The notes: a model not told the origin generated them from the letters alone. DNA of 9,293 nt from Clostridiales bacterium UBA929 (GCA_002293625.1 DBDP01000134.1:1-9293), one strand, 5' to 3'; counted from the first letter of the stretch, positions 1 to 6,724 are shown. Made by a program: numbers and translations.

Positions 1-584
1 TCGCCGGAGCCGGGGTAAAAAACAGCCTTGTTGATTGCGTTTGGTATTACGTCCGCTTTCACGCCGAACTGTTCGGAGAGTTTTTCCGCCGCGTAGCCCG
101 ACACGGTGTACAGAAACGGCGCGAGTTGAATCTGCTTCTGTATATGCGACATTGTGTAAGCGTCCAGCGCGCCGGGATCAAACAGGTGCGTATCCCCCTG
201 CTCAAAATACACCACGGGCGCGACATTCTGCTCCATGCATTCATAGATTTCCTTCCAGTATGTAACCACAATGACGTCGCACGGCGGGACATATAAAGCC
301 TCCTCATAAGGAGGCTGAACGAAGTTGATACGGTCGTCAAGGGGGAACCAATCCGGCTTGGGGAAGTGGCACACGATGCTCACTTGGTGTCCTCTTTGCA
401 CCAATCGGTTGCAATGCTCAAATATGATTTTGCTGCCGCCGCATATGCCAAACCATGTCATAACATACACGATGCGCAATTGATCTTTGAGCTTCCCGGT
501 TCTTTTCAGTCTCATCGGTCTGCCGTTTCGAAGACGTTCGTCTCTGCGCGCGAATTCTTTTTGCCTGAATTCATTGTAATCCAT
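1..584 (-). CDS. GT4-type glycosyltransferase, N-terminal part (cut by left edge)
   Basis: Probable sugar transferase acting on a nucleotide sugar in the cytoplasm as the last visible gene of the glycan operon. I translated this open frame by hand: ATG at 584, no stop before base 1, 194 residues visible. AGGGG lies 8 nt before the ATG. After a basic, charged leader (about residues 1-35) comes a Rossmann-like start, LRIVYVMTWFGICGGSKIIF, whose Gly-Gly-Ser loop and following helix are typical of the N-terminal half of GT-B family GT4 enzymes. The visible part ends in a VIPNAINKAVFYPG stretch, which matches the usual 'pN-G-d...F' linker between the two GT-B domains. The donor-binding domain lies outside the window, so the sugar cannot be assigned. 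An internal Met24 is a less likely alternative start. It follows the CgeB-like gene by 72 nt, with a small hairpin repeat in between. Confidence 0.82.
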   Translation of the reverse strand, partial: MDYNEFRQKEFARRDERLRNGRPMRLKRTGKLKDQLRIVYVMTWFGICGGSKIIFEHCNRLVQRGHQVSIVCHFPKPDWFPLDDRINFVQPPYEEALYVPPCDVIVVTYWKEIYECMEQNVAPVVYFEQGDTHLFDPGALDAYTMSHIQKQIQLAPFLYTVSGYAAEKLSEQFGVKADVIPNAINKAVFYPGSG

Positions 585-614
585 TAAAACAGCCCCTTTT
601 CATATATGCGATTT

Positions 615-643
615 AACGGCGCACCGAGGGTGGTGCGCCCTAC
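615..643 (-). repeat. Palindromic repeat, single-hairpin copy
   Basis: A perfect 8-bp inverted repeat, GGCGCACC (618-625) and GGTGCGCC (632-639), with a 6-nt loop, sits between two co-directional operon genes. Read on the minus strand the 29 nt from 643 to 615 begin GTAGGGCGC and end GCGCCGTT. They match the first 29 nt of the larger element at 8891-8962 at 24 of 29 positions. Two of the stem base pairs are changed on both sides. No T-run follows it in the direction of operon transcription, so it is not a normal intrinsic terminator, though it could slow or stabilise the mRNA. Confidence 0.7.
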
Positions 644-644
644 G

Positions 645-667
645 TCGCTCGTTCGGCTACGGCGAAC
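645..667. repeat. Second hairpin family, copy overlapping the 3' end of the CgeB-like gene
   Basis: GTTCG (651-655) can pair with CGAAC (663-667) with an imperfect inner stem. The 11-mer TCGCTCGTTCG at 645-655 recurs exactly at 6767-6777, where it also opens a GTTCGCC...GGCGAAC hairpin. The copy covers the TAG stop (657-659) of the CgeB-like gene and its last few codons. Confidence 0.5.
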
Positions 668-1661
668 TTGGGGTTTTGTAGAGCTTCTCAATAATAAACT
701 CGGCGCGCTGCTTATAGGTATGATTTTGGACGCTGAGGGCGGCGTTTTTCCGTATTCTCCTCCACTCCTCTGTGTTATCCAGATAATACCGAACCACTTC
801 AACGGTTTGCTTCGGCGAAGCTGAAACCTCGAGATCGCAGCCGGGCACAAACAGCTTCCGAATCTCTGTATTGTCAGCCGAAAGCACAAAGCCCCCGCTG
901 CCGAGGATTTCAAAGGTTCTCTTGGTGATTGTCCGGTCATGATTCTGCGTCACGATATTCATAAAACTGTCGTTATATGCCGCGCAGGTATTCTCATAAG
1001 GAAGCCGTCCGTGAAACCTTTCCGGCGGAATAGCGATCCCCAGCAGCTCCTTGACGAGCGTCACATAGTCATAATCCCCGTAGACATGCACGTCAAAGCC
1101 CTCTTCAAGCAGGGGTTTGAGCAGTATCCTCATGGAATGATAACGATAGTGGTCGGGATTTTGATTATACGAATAGACATAGGCGTTGCCGATCAAATTG
1201 ATAAATTTATGCTCCTCGTTATAATACTCCGGCATGGGGTGGTGGGTAAACGGGCAGAAGGCATAGTGCATGATTTCGCAGTCGTATCCCCGCTGAAGGA
1301 TGACTTTTTGCATCTCCGGACACATCGTTAAAACCAAATCCGGCTTGGAAGCGTAAATTACGTCCATTTCAATCCCGTCTCCGGAATTGGAAGGGTAATA
1401 CGTGCTGGAAATACCGTCCGTGTCCCAATGAACATGTTTCATGCCGGAGGGGCGGCTGTCGCGCATAAACTTCATCACATCAAGATTCAGTTCCAGCGGC
1501 GCTCCGAGTGTAATCAGCAAGTCGGCCTCGGAGTGTTCAAGTATCAGCTTTATATGCTCGGCTTCCTGCGGCGCAATCACGCTTACCTCCCAGTCGGTCT
1601 TTTGAAATCCCCACTGCATTTCATAAGAGAACAGATAGTTGCCGTAAATCAACACTTTCAT
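657..1661 (-). CDS. CgeB/YkvP-type glycosyltransferase
   Basis: Predicted cytoplasmic glycosyltransferase of 334 residues. The start ATG overlaps the stop of capG as ATGA, and GAGG lies about 10 nt upstream. The N-terminal half (about 1-150) is a divergent Rossmann-like domain starting MKVLIYGNYLFSYE, with an HWDTDG stretch near 78-83. The C-terminal third carries the signature of the 'spore protein YkvP/CgeB' transferase domain: TKRTFEILGSGGFVLS at about 246-261, followed by an E-x2-KLFVPG loop and a C-terminal helix ending in the basic, aromatic NHTYKQRAEFI stretch. B. subtilis CgeB is a late sporulation protein that affects the spore outer surface. The family is also used in other surface glycan loci, so the spore link is an inference. 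Donor and acceptor cannot be read from the sequence. Its last codons lie in a small hairpin repeat, so the C-terminal end may have been remodelled. Confidence 0.85.
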   Translation of the reverse strand: MKVLIYGNYLFSYEMQWGFQKTDWEVSVIAPQEAEHIKLILEHSEADLLITLGAPLELNLDVMKFMRDSRPSGMKHVHWDTDGISSTYYPSNSGDGIEMDVIYASKPDLVLTMCPEMQKVILQRGYDCEIMHYAFCPFTHHPMPEYYNEEHKFINLIGNAYVYSYNQNPDHYRYHSMRILLKPLLEEGFDVHVYGDYDYVTLVKELLGIAIPPERFHGRLPYENTCAAYNDSFMNIVTQNHDRTITKRTFEILGSGGFVLSADNTEIRKLFVPGCDLEVSASPKQTVEVVRYYLDNTEEWRRIRKNAALSVQNHTYKQRAEFIIEKLYKTPSSP

Positions 1662-2782
1662 TTCCCGAAAACCTCATCGTTTATGATATTGGTATATCCC
1701 TGTATAATCTTAACGACCTTTGCGGAAACGTTTTTTTCCGTGTAATCGGGAACGGGGCTGCCCCTCTCGCCGTCCGCGAACATCGCAACGGCCAGTTCCA
1801 CAGCCTGCAAAACCTCGCGCTCTGTGATCCCGCCGATGATAAAGTTGCCTTTATCCACGGCTTCGGGGCGTTCGGTACTCGTGCGTATGCTCACGCCGGG
1901 GAAGCCAAAAAAACTCGCTTCCTCAGGAAGCGTACCGCTGTCGGACACAACGCAGAGCGCGTTGTTTTGCAGTTTATTGTAATCCAAAAAACCAAACGGC
2001 TCCAAACTTCTGACATTCTGGTGAAACCGAAACCCTTTTGCCCGGATGGCTTTCCCGCTCCGCGGATGTGTCGAATAAACAACGGGCTTCCCGTATTCCT
2101 CCGCCAGAGCGTTTACGCTGTTCATCAGAGAAAAAAAGTTGTCTTCTATGTCTATATTCTCCTCCCGGTGAGCAGACAGCAAAATATACTCCCGTTCGCG
2201 AAGCTCCAAACGGCTCAAAACATCGCTTGCTTGTATACCCTCCCGATTCGCGTAAAGCACTTCCGCCATCGGTGAACCCGTTACATAGGTGCGCTCGGCG
2301 GGACGGCCTTCCCGGTTCAGATATCGCCGCGCGTGTTCGCTGTAACAGAGATTCACATCGGCTATATGATCCACAATCCGGCGGTTCATCTCTTCGGGCA
2401 GATTTTCGTCGAAACAGCGGTTTCCCGCCTCCATATGAAAAATCGGGATTTTAAGGCGCTTCGCGCAAATGGCTGACAGCGCCGAATTCGTGTCCCCCAG
2501 AATCAGCAACGCGTCGGGCATCGTTTCGCGCAGCAGAGCATAGCTTTTCGCGATGATGTTTCCGATCGTTCCGCCCAGATCCGCGCCGACGGCACCGAGA
2601 TAATAATCCGGCTCGCGCAAGTGCAGTTCCTCGAAAAATATTTGGTTCAGCGTGTAATCGTAGTTTTGTCCCGTGTGTGCCAAAAGGTGTTCAAAATAAC
2701 GGTCACACTTTTTAATCACTTCCGATAGTCTGATGATTTCCGGGCGCGTACCGACGATGGTCATCAGCTTCAATTTCCGCAT
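1658..2782 (-). CDS. capG: UDP-GlcNAc 2-epimerase family enzyme, CapG/WbjD-type (UDP-L-FucNAc formation)
   Basis: Third enzyme of the UDP-L-FucNAc route: it epimerises C2 of UDP-2-acetamido-2,6-dideoxy-L-talose. I start it at ATG 2782 (374 residues) because GGAGGT lies 5 nt upstream and the protein then begins MRKLKLMTIVGTRPEIIRLS, as in the family. An upstream in-frame start at 2824 would only add a tail inside capF. Family motifs in order are GTRPEIIR (11-18), LGDTNSA (95-101), HMEAGNRCFDENLPEEMNR (116-134), SAHREEN (203-209), SDSGTLPEE (280-288) and RTSTERPEA (300-308). The EAGNRCFD form, in place of EAGLR, fits the CapG/WbjD/FnlC branch better than the ordinary MnaA/WecB 2-epimerases. Its position directly after capE and capF supports the assignment. 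An MnaA-like activity making UDP-ManNAc is the main alternative. Confidence 0.9.
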   Translation of the reverse strand: MRKLKLMTIVGTRPEIIRLSEVIKKCDRYFEHLLAHTGQNYDYTLNQIFFEELHLREPDYYLGAVGADLGGTIGNIIAKSYALLRETMPDALLILGDTNSALSAICAKRLKIPIFHMEAGNRCFDENLPEEMNRRIVDHIADVNLCYSEHARRYLNREGRPAERTYVTGSPMAEVLYANREGIQASDVLSRLELREREYILLSAHREENIDIEDNFFSLMNSVNALAEEYGKPVVYSTHPRSGKAIRAKGFRFHQNVRSLEPFGFLDYNKLQNNALCVVSDSGTLPEEASFFGFPGVSIRTSTERPEAVDKGNFIIGGITEREVLQAVELAVAMFADGERGSPVPDYTEKNVSAKVVKIIQGYTNIINDEVFGK

Positions 2783-2783
2783 A

Positions 2784-3890
2784 TCAGACCTCCATCGTGT
2801 ATGTATCGGGATTCTCCGGGTCATAGCATTCGTTAGCCCATATCAGCGTCACCATGTTCTCGATTCCCGTGTTCTCAAGGTTGTGCGTATACCCCGGAGG
2901 AATATCAACCACGCGCGGATTGCTTCCGTTAACAAAAACCTCTTTAACCCGTTCGCTTTCCGGCGCCCGCAGCCGAACGACGCCTTCCCCGCTCACCACC
3001 AAAAACTTTTCGTGCTTCGTGTGGTGCCAGTGGTTTCCTTTTACGCTGCCCGGTGTTGAAACGTTCACCGACACCTGCCCGCTGTCCGTACGCAAAAACT
3101 CCGTAAACGAACCGCGGCTGTCCGCGTTTGTCTTAAGCGGATAATCGAATCCGTCTTCGGGCAGGTAGCTTATATAGGTGCTGTAGAGTTTTTTCACAAA
3201 CCCGTCGGAAAGGTTCGGAAGGCGCAAGCTGCCGCGTCCGGCACGGAAACTTTGGATTAGGTCAACAATCCGCCCCAGTGTTGCCGTATATACGGGTTCA
3301 ACGGTGCAGAACTCACCGTCATGCCGCGCGTTTCCCCGGAGCGCATTGATAAATTCCTCCACAACATCGCCGATATGCACGAGATTCATCACAATCTGCC
3401 GGTCATGAACGGTGACGGGAAGTCCTCGCGCGCTGTTATAACAGAACGTCGCAATCGCGCTGTTATAGCCCGGCTTGCACCATTTTCCGAATACATTGGG
3501 CAAACGGTATACAAAAACAGGCGCTCCCGTTTCGCGGGTATGCGAAAATAGGAGCGACTCCATCGCTTTCTTACTTTGCCCGTAGGGGTTATCCAGCGCC
3601 GCCTGAACAGACGACGCCGCCAAAACGGGCGCGCGATTCTTGTAGTGTTGCAATTTTTCGAGCAGGGTTTGGGTAAAATCCGCGTTGCCACGCATAAACT
3701 CCGCGTTATCCTTCGGGCGGTTTACACCCGCGAGGTGAAGCACAAAATCGCAGAGCGACGCGTAAGCGTCAAGCAGTTCCGTCTCTGTGTCGATGTCGTA
3801 TTTCATAATGGTCTTAAACCCGCGCTGTTTCAGGTACTCAATCAGATTCCGGCCGATAAAGCCGCCCGACCCGGTGACAAGAATGTTCAT
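2784..3890 (-). CDS. capF: CapF/WbjC-type bifunctional SDR-cupin reductase
   Basis: Second enzyme of UDP-L-FucNAc synthesis, giving the NADPH-dependent C4-reduced L-talose intermediate. It has 368 residues, close to S. aureus CapF. Residues 1 to about 245 form an extended SDR domain: GSGGFIG at 7-13 for the cofactor, SS at 93-94, and Tyr103-x3-Lys107 as the catalytic pair. Residues from about 250 to 368 form a cupin with NHWHHTKHEKF (286-296) and a later His336 in PPGYTHNLEN. These are the probable metal ligands of the epimerising half in this family. ATG follows the capE stop with no gap (TGA|ATG), and GGAG lies 7 nt upstream inside capE. The SDR plus cupin fusion is distinctive, so the family call is firm. 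The in vivo product is inferred from the neighbours. Confidence 0.94.
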   Translation of the reverse strand: MNILVTGSGGFIGRNLIEYLKQRGFKTIMKYDIDTETELLDAYASLCDFVLHLAGVNRPKDNAEFMRGNADFTQTLLEKLQHYKNRAPVLAASSVQAALDNPYGQSKKAMESLLFSHTRETGAPVFVYRLPNVFGKWCKPGYNSAIATFCYNSARGLPVTVHDRQIVMNLVHIGDVVEEFINALRGNARHDGEFCTVEPVYTATLGRIVDLIQSFRAGRGSLRLPNLSDGFVKKLYSTYISYLPEDGFDYPLKTNADSRGSFTEFLRTDSGQVSVNVSTPGSVKGNHWHHTKHEKFLVVSGEGVVRLRAPESERVKEVFVNGSNPRVVDIPPGYTHNLENTGIENMVTLIWANECYDPENPDTYTMEV

Positions 3891-4910
3891 TCAGCGTCTC
3901 CAATCTTTCAGCTCGTTCCTGACATACTCCAGTTCCTGCAGCTTTTCTTTAATCTGCTCCACATTCAGCTGTTCTGTATTATGGGACGTATACGGCTCGG
4001 CGTTATCGCGCAGCCCCTCGCCGTTCTCAAAATACTTTCCATAATTGAGATCGCGTCCGTCCAGAGGGATGCGCCAATAGTTGCCCAAATCCTCCGCCTT
4101 GGCCTTTTCTTCCGAGGTGGCGAGCGTTTCAGAGAGTTTTTCACCGTGGCGCACACCAATACGGCGCAGTTCGGCATCCGGATCGAACAATTCACGTACC
4201 GCCTGCGCCAAATCCCCGATGGTGCAGGCGGGAGACTTCTGAATCAACAAGTCACCCGGCTTCGCTTCGCGAAACGCGAACAAAACAAGCTCCACCGCTT
4301 CCTCAAGACTCATCAAAAACCGGGTCATATTCGGGTTCGTAATCATCAGCGGCTGGCCGTTCTTAATCTGCCCGATAAACAGCGGAATCACGGAACCCCG
4401 CGAACACATGACGTTACCATAGCGCGTACAGGCAATCAGTGTTTTGTCCGTTGTTCGGGCATTGGCAAACACAATCTTTTCCATCATTGCCTTTGACGTA
4501 CCCATCGCGTTAATCGGGTACGCCGCTTTGTCGGTGGAGAGGCATATAACCTTTTTTACACCTTCGCGGATCGCTGCAACCAAGACGTTGTTCGTTCCCA
4601 ATATATTGGTCTTGACCGCTTCAAACGGAAAGAACTCGCAGGAAGGAACCTGTTTTAGCGCCGCGGCATGAAAAATATAGTCCACCCCGTGCATCGCGTT
4701 TTCAATGCTTGCCGGGTCGCGGACATCGCCGATATAAAACTTGATTTTTTCGTTGCGGTAGGTTTTGCGCATATCGTCCTGTTTTTTTTCATCGCGGGAA
4801 AAAATGCGGAGTTCCCCAAGCTCGGAATTTAGAAAACGATTCAAAACGGCATTGCCGAAGCTCCCTGTCCCGCCGGTAATCAATAGTGTTTTGCCCTTGA
4901 AGCCGTCCAT
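3891..4910 (-). CDS. capE: CapE/WbjB-type UDP-GlcNAc 4,6-dehydratase/5-epimerase
   Basis: First enzyme of the pathway: an inverting dehydratase acting on UDP-GlcNAc to give the 4-keto-6-deoxy L-sugar. It has 339 residues and is cytoplasmic. The SDR nucleotide loop is GGTGSFG (13-19). The active-site segment is LSTDKAAYPINAMGTSK (124-140), with Lys128 and Lys140. The usual SDR tyrosine position is Met136. A Met here is typical of the CapE/WbjB subgroup and separates it from FlaA1/PseB-type dehydratases, which keep Tyr. The C-terminal part has the EEKAKAEDLGNYWRIPLDGRDLNY region seen in CapE proteins, split here only by my reading. The Shine-Dalgarno AGAGGA is rather close to the ATG (about 2-3 nt). 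It is the promoter-proximal gene of the operon and heads capF, capG and two glycosyltransferases. Confidence 0.94.
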   Translation of the reverse strand: MDGFKGKTLLITGGTGSFGNAVLNRFLNSELGELRIFSRDEKKQDDMRKTYRNEKIKFYIGDVRDPASIENAMHGVDYIFHAAALKQVPSCEFFPFEAVKTNILGTNNVLVAAIREGVKKVICLSTDKAAYPINAMGTSKAMMEKIVFANARTTDKTLIACTRYGNVMCSRGSVIPLFIGQIKNGQPLMITNPNMTRFLMSLEEAVELVLFAFREAKPGDLLIQKSPACTIGDLAQAVRELFDPDAELRRIGVRHGEKLSETLATSEEKAKAEDLGNYWRIPLDGRDLNYGKYFENGEGLRDNAEPYTSHNTEQLNVEQIKEKLQELEYVRNELKDWRR

Positions 4911-4959
4911 ATTCCTCTTTATCCCTTCATACGGTTAGACATGGTAAAAGCGTCTATTC

Positions 4960-4987
4960 TATAGTATGCGAGAGAGAAAGACAGGTA
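4960..4987 (-). promoter_or_regulatory. Possible sigma-K-like promoter of the cap/glycosyltransferase operon
   Basis: On the minus strand the 136-nt intergenic region before capE contains TACC followed by GCATACTATA. AC (4986-4985), a 16-nt spacer and CATACTATA (4968-4960) fit the late mother-cell consensus AC-N16/17-CATAnnnTA. The predicted transcription start would be near 4953, giving a leader of about 43 nt. I find no sigma-A -35/-10 pair with normal spacing here. Such short motifs can occur by chance, so this is a candidate only. Confidence 0.4.
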
Positions 4988-5046
4988 CGTTAATTTTATA
5001 AAGAACTAGAGGATCGTTATTTGCATTTTTTAATAAATCATAAGAT

Positions 5047-5856
5047 TTATGCGCTTTTGCGAGGTTGTGCATATATTTCCGCTTCCTGGGGACCTTGAGC
5101 GCCCTGCGGACCTTGCGGTCCCTGCGGACCCGTTGCGCCCCTTGCTCCTACCGCTCCGGCAACACCCTGCGCTCCCATAGCTCCTGTTGGACCCACTCGC
5201 CCTTGATCACCTTGAACGCCTTGCGGTCCCGTAACACCCTGCGGTCCCCTGGGACCAATAGCTCCCTGTATGCCGGGAACACCCTGCGGACCAACCTCGC
5301 CCCGGTCACCCGCCGGACCCACCGGACCTTGTGTACCCGGAACGCCTTGCGGCCCCGTTACGCCTTGCGGACCCACCGGTCCTGCCGGCCCCTGCGCGCC
5401 GGGGATTCCCTGCGGACCGGGGATTCCCTGCGGACCTGTTGCGCCGGGGTAACCTTGAATCCCTTGGACGCCTTGCAGCCCGATTGAGCCTTGTAACCCT
5501 TGGATTCCTTGTGTCCCTGTTGGACCCTGTATACCTTGGATCCCTTGAAGCCCCTGAATGCCCTGCGGACCGGTAGCTCCTTGGGGACCCGGCAGACCCC
5601 GCTGCCCGGCGCCCGCAACACCTTGAAGCCCTTGATCACCTTTCAAGCCTTGGATACCCTGAATACCTTGTATTCCTTGTATTCCTTGTATACCCCTTAA
5701 TCCTCTTGCGCCTGCGCAGCCCGTATCTCCTTTAAGACATATAATACCCGTTACACCGCAACAGCCGCAATTCGGGTCAGCGCATTTTTCGCAGGAATTT
5801 GAGCAACCTTGGGTGATTTTCATCTGAATATCGACAGGTTTTTCTCGACAACGCAT
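5047..5856 (-). CDS. Collagen-like surface protein with Cys-rich head
   Basis: Structural protein of 269 residues, probably on the spore or cell surface. It has three parts. The head (1-42) holds C3, C18, C22, C25, C30, C32, C33 and C40, plus C47 just inside the repeat. There is no other cysteine, so the head may be disulfide-crosslinked or metal-binding. The Gly-X-Y body (43-257) has 13 triplets, a two-residue Gly-Ala phase break at 82-83, then 58 triplets, mostly GIQ, GPQ, GVT, GAT and GPA. The tail is a 12-residue stub, EAEIYAQPRKSA. There is no signal peptide, LPXTG anchor or globular C-terminal domain as in BclA-type proteins, and no sign of one in other frames downstream. Lack of a signal peptide fits assembly from the mother cell onto a spore. 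AAGGAG lies 8 nt before the ATG. Threonines in the triplets could be O-glycosylated by the adjacent operon (inference). Confidence 0.9.
   Translation of the reverse strand: MRCREKPVDIQMKITQGCSNSCEKCADPNCGCCGVTGIICLKGDTGCAGARGLRGIQGIQGIQGIQGIQGLKGDQGLQGVAGAGQRGLPGPQGATGPQGIQGLQGIQGIQGPTGTQGIQGLQGSIGLQGVQGIQGYPGATGPQGIPGPQGIPGAQGPAGPVGPQGVTGPQGVPGTQGPVGPAGDRGEVGPQGVPGIQGAIGPRGPQGVTGPQGVQGDQGRVGPTGAMGAQGVAGAVGARGATGPQGPQGPQGAQGPQEAEIYAQPRKSA
5086..5730 (-). repeat. Gly-X-Y coding tandem-repeat tract
   Basis: The nine-base-period codon pattern encoding Gly-X-Y triplets spans most of the collagen-like gene. The least diverged part is at 5650-5694, where five GIQ triplets are written with nearly identical 9-nt units (CCTTGTATT and variants on the plus strand). 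This part is the likeliest to change length by slippage. The tract also creates several spurious open frames on the plus strand. Confidence 0.85.
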
Positions 5857-5875
5857 AAAATCAACTCCTTATCCG

Positions 5876-5903
5876 CAGTATATGCCTAAACACAGATAAG
5901 GGT
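5876..5903 (-). promoter_or_regulatory. Possible sigma-K-like promoter of the collagen-like gene
   Basis: The minus strand shows AC (5903-5902), a 17-nt spacer and CATATACTG (5884-5876), close to AC-N17-CATAnnnTA with the last base off. TATACT inside it could also serve as a sigma-A -10, but there is no good -35. A point against it: the predicted start would leave a leader of only about 13 nt, with the AAGGAG ribosome site at its very 5' end. Transcription could instead come through from cwlD, whose stop is 66 nt upstream. Confidence 0.27.
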
Positions 5904-5922
5904 CACATTCACACATAGGTTT

Positions 5923-6636
5923 TTATAACCCGGACGAAGCCGGTCCGCTCCAGTCCATAAACCCCAGACACACTGCCATCGCGACCTTTCTCTGATACCC
6001 CTCCGTGAGCAGCAGTGCTTCTTCCGTCGGATTGGAAAGAAAACCGCATTCCACCAAAATGGCCGGTTTTTGAATTTCATTGAGGATATAAACCATATCC
6101 GTGGGTTTGCATTCACGTCTGTTAGCCGGATCCAACAAACGCCGTAAGGCGTCCTGCATTGTCTTGGCGAACGCTCTGTTCTCGGAACCGTGATAAAACG
6201 TCTGCGCGCCATAATACCGCGACTGAATAAAAAAGTTTTGGTGGATGCTCAGAAGCGCGCCGTTTTCCACGCCGTTGATTATTTTTACACGGTTTTTAAG
6301 GTCGGAGGTTTTTTTTTGCCGGATGGTCGTCATTTCGGGGTCATGGAGGGAAATATCTCTGTCGCGCGTCATCGCCGTCTTCAACCCCAAAAAACGCAGC
6401 AGCAGATCGGTCTTTTTCGCAATCCCGAGATTCACCTGGCTCTCCCACTCCCCCGAAAGTGACGATGTGCCGCCGTCCTCCCCCCCGTGACCCGCGTCAA
6501 TGATAGGGACATAGGGATAGCGTTCCCACATCTCCCCCTGCGTCGGAATCACCGTTTCGGGACGCTCCATCAGAAAACCGCACGCGGCGCATAACGCTGC
6601 GAACCCCAGCAAAACTAACAACAGACGCCTGATCAA
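5923..6636 (-). CDS. cwlD: CwlD-type N-acetylmuramoyl-L-alanine amidase (spore cortex)
   Basis: Zinc amidase that, in known spore formers, removes the peptide side chain from muramic acid in cortex peptidoglycan so that muramic-delta-lactam can form, a mark needed for germination. I choose TTG 6636 because GGGGGAG lies 5 nt upstream, a hydrophobic membrane or signal segment (RRLLLVLLGFAALCAACGF) starts at once, and the length becomes 237 residues, the size of B. subtilis CwlD. Upstream in-frame sequence to 6807 would run through the divergent promoter and a hairpin. Amidase_3 features are IIDAGHGG with His50, Glu65, SIHQNFF with His132 and VECGFLSNP with catalytic Glu196. RYYGAQTFYHGSE and NRRECKPTD are typical of CwlD rather than of vegetative amidases. 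It stands divergent from the small plus-strand gene. Confidence 0.9.
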   Translation of the reverse strand: MIRRLLLVLLGFAALCAACGFLMERPETVIPTQGEMWERYPYVPIIDAGHGGEDGGTSSLSGEWESQVNLGIAKKTDLLLRFLGLKTAMTRDRDISLHDPEMTTIRQKKTSDLKNRVKIINGVENGALLSIHQNFFIQSRYYGAQTFYHGSENRAFAKTMQDALRRLLDPANRRECKPTDMVYILNEIQKPAILVECGFLSNPTEEALLLTEGYQRKVAMAVCLGFMDWSGPASSGL

Positions 6637-6724
6637 TCCGTCTCCCCCTTTTGCGGATACTTTCTCCTGAATTTGAGCCGTACCATTGTTCACAATATTT
6701 AGTGTCTTGACGCAAAAAAAACAC

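Noticed and set aside
3576..4496. Plus-strand open frame of 306 codons antisense to capF/capE
   Set aside because: It lies wholly opposite two clearly recognised enzymes, has no ribosome site or recognisable domain, and its Arg/Leu/Gln-rich composition is typical of a reverse-frame shadow.
5031..5052. TAAATC-TTAT-GATTTA inverted repeat at the end of the collagen-like gene as a terminator
   Set aside because: The stem is only 6 bp and AT-rich, and the minus-strand transcript would be followed by A rather than U residues.
4911..5100. A frameshifted BclA-type C-terminal domain downstream of the Gly-X-Y tract
   Set aside because: All frames after the tract meet stops quickly in AT-rich DNA, and no globular-domain remnant is visible.
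5065..5700. Plus-strand Pro/Leu/Arg-rich open frames across the collagen-like gene
   Set aside because: The nine-base periodicity of Gly-X-Y codons keeps several reverse frames free of stops. The sense frame has the ribosome site and the perfect Gly spacing.
5640..5700. Short tandem repeats that could be mistaken for a CRISPR array or VNTR locus
   Set aside because: The 9-nt units are contiguous without spacers and encode Gly-Ile-Gln in frame.
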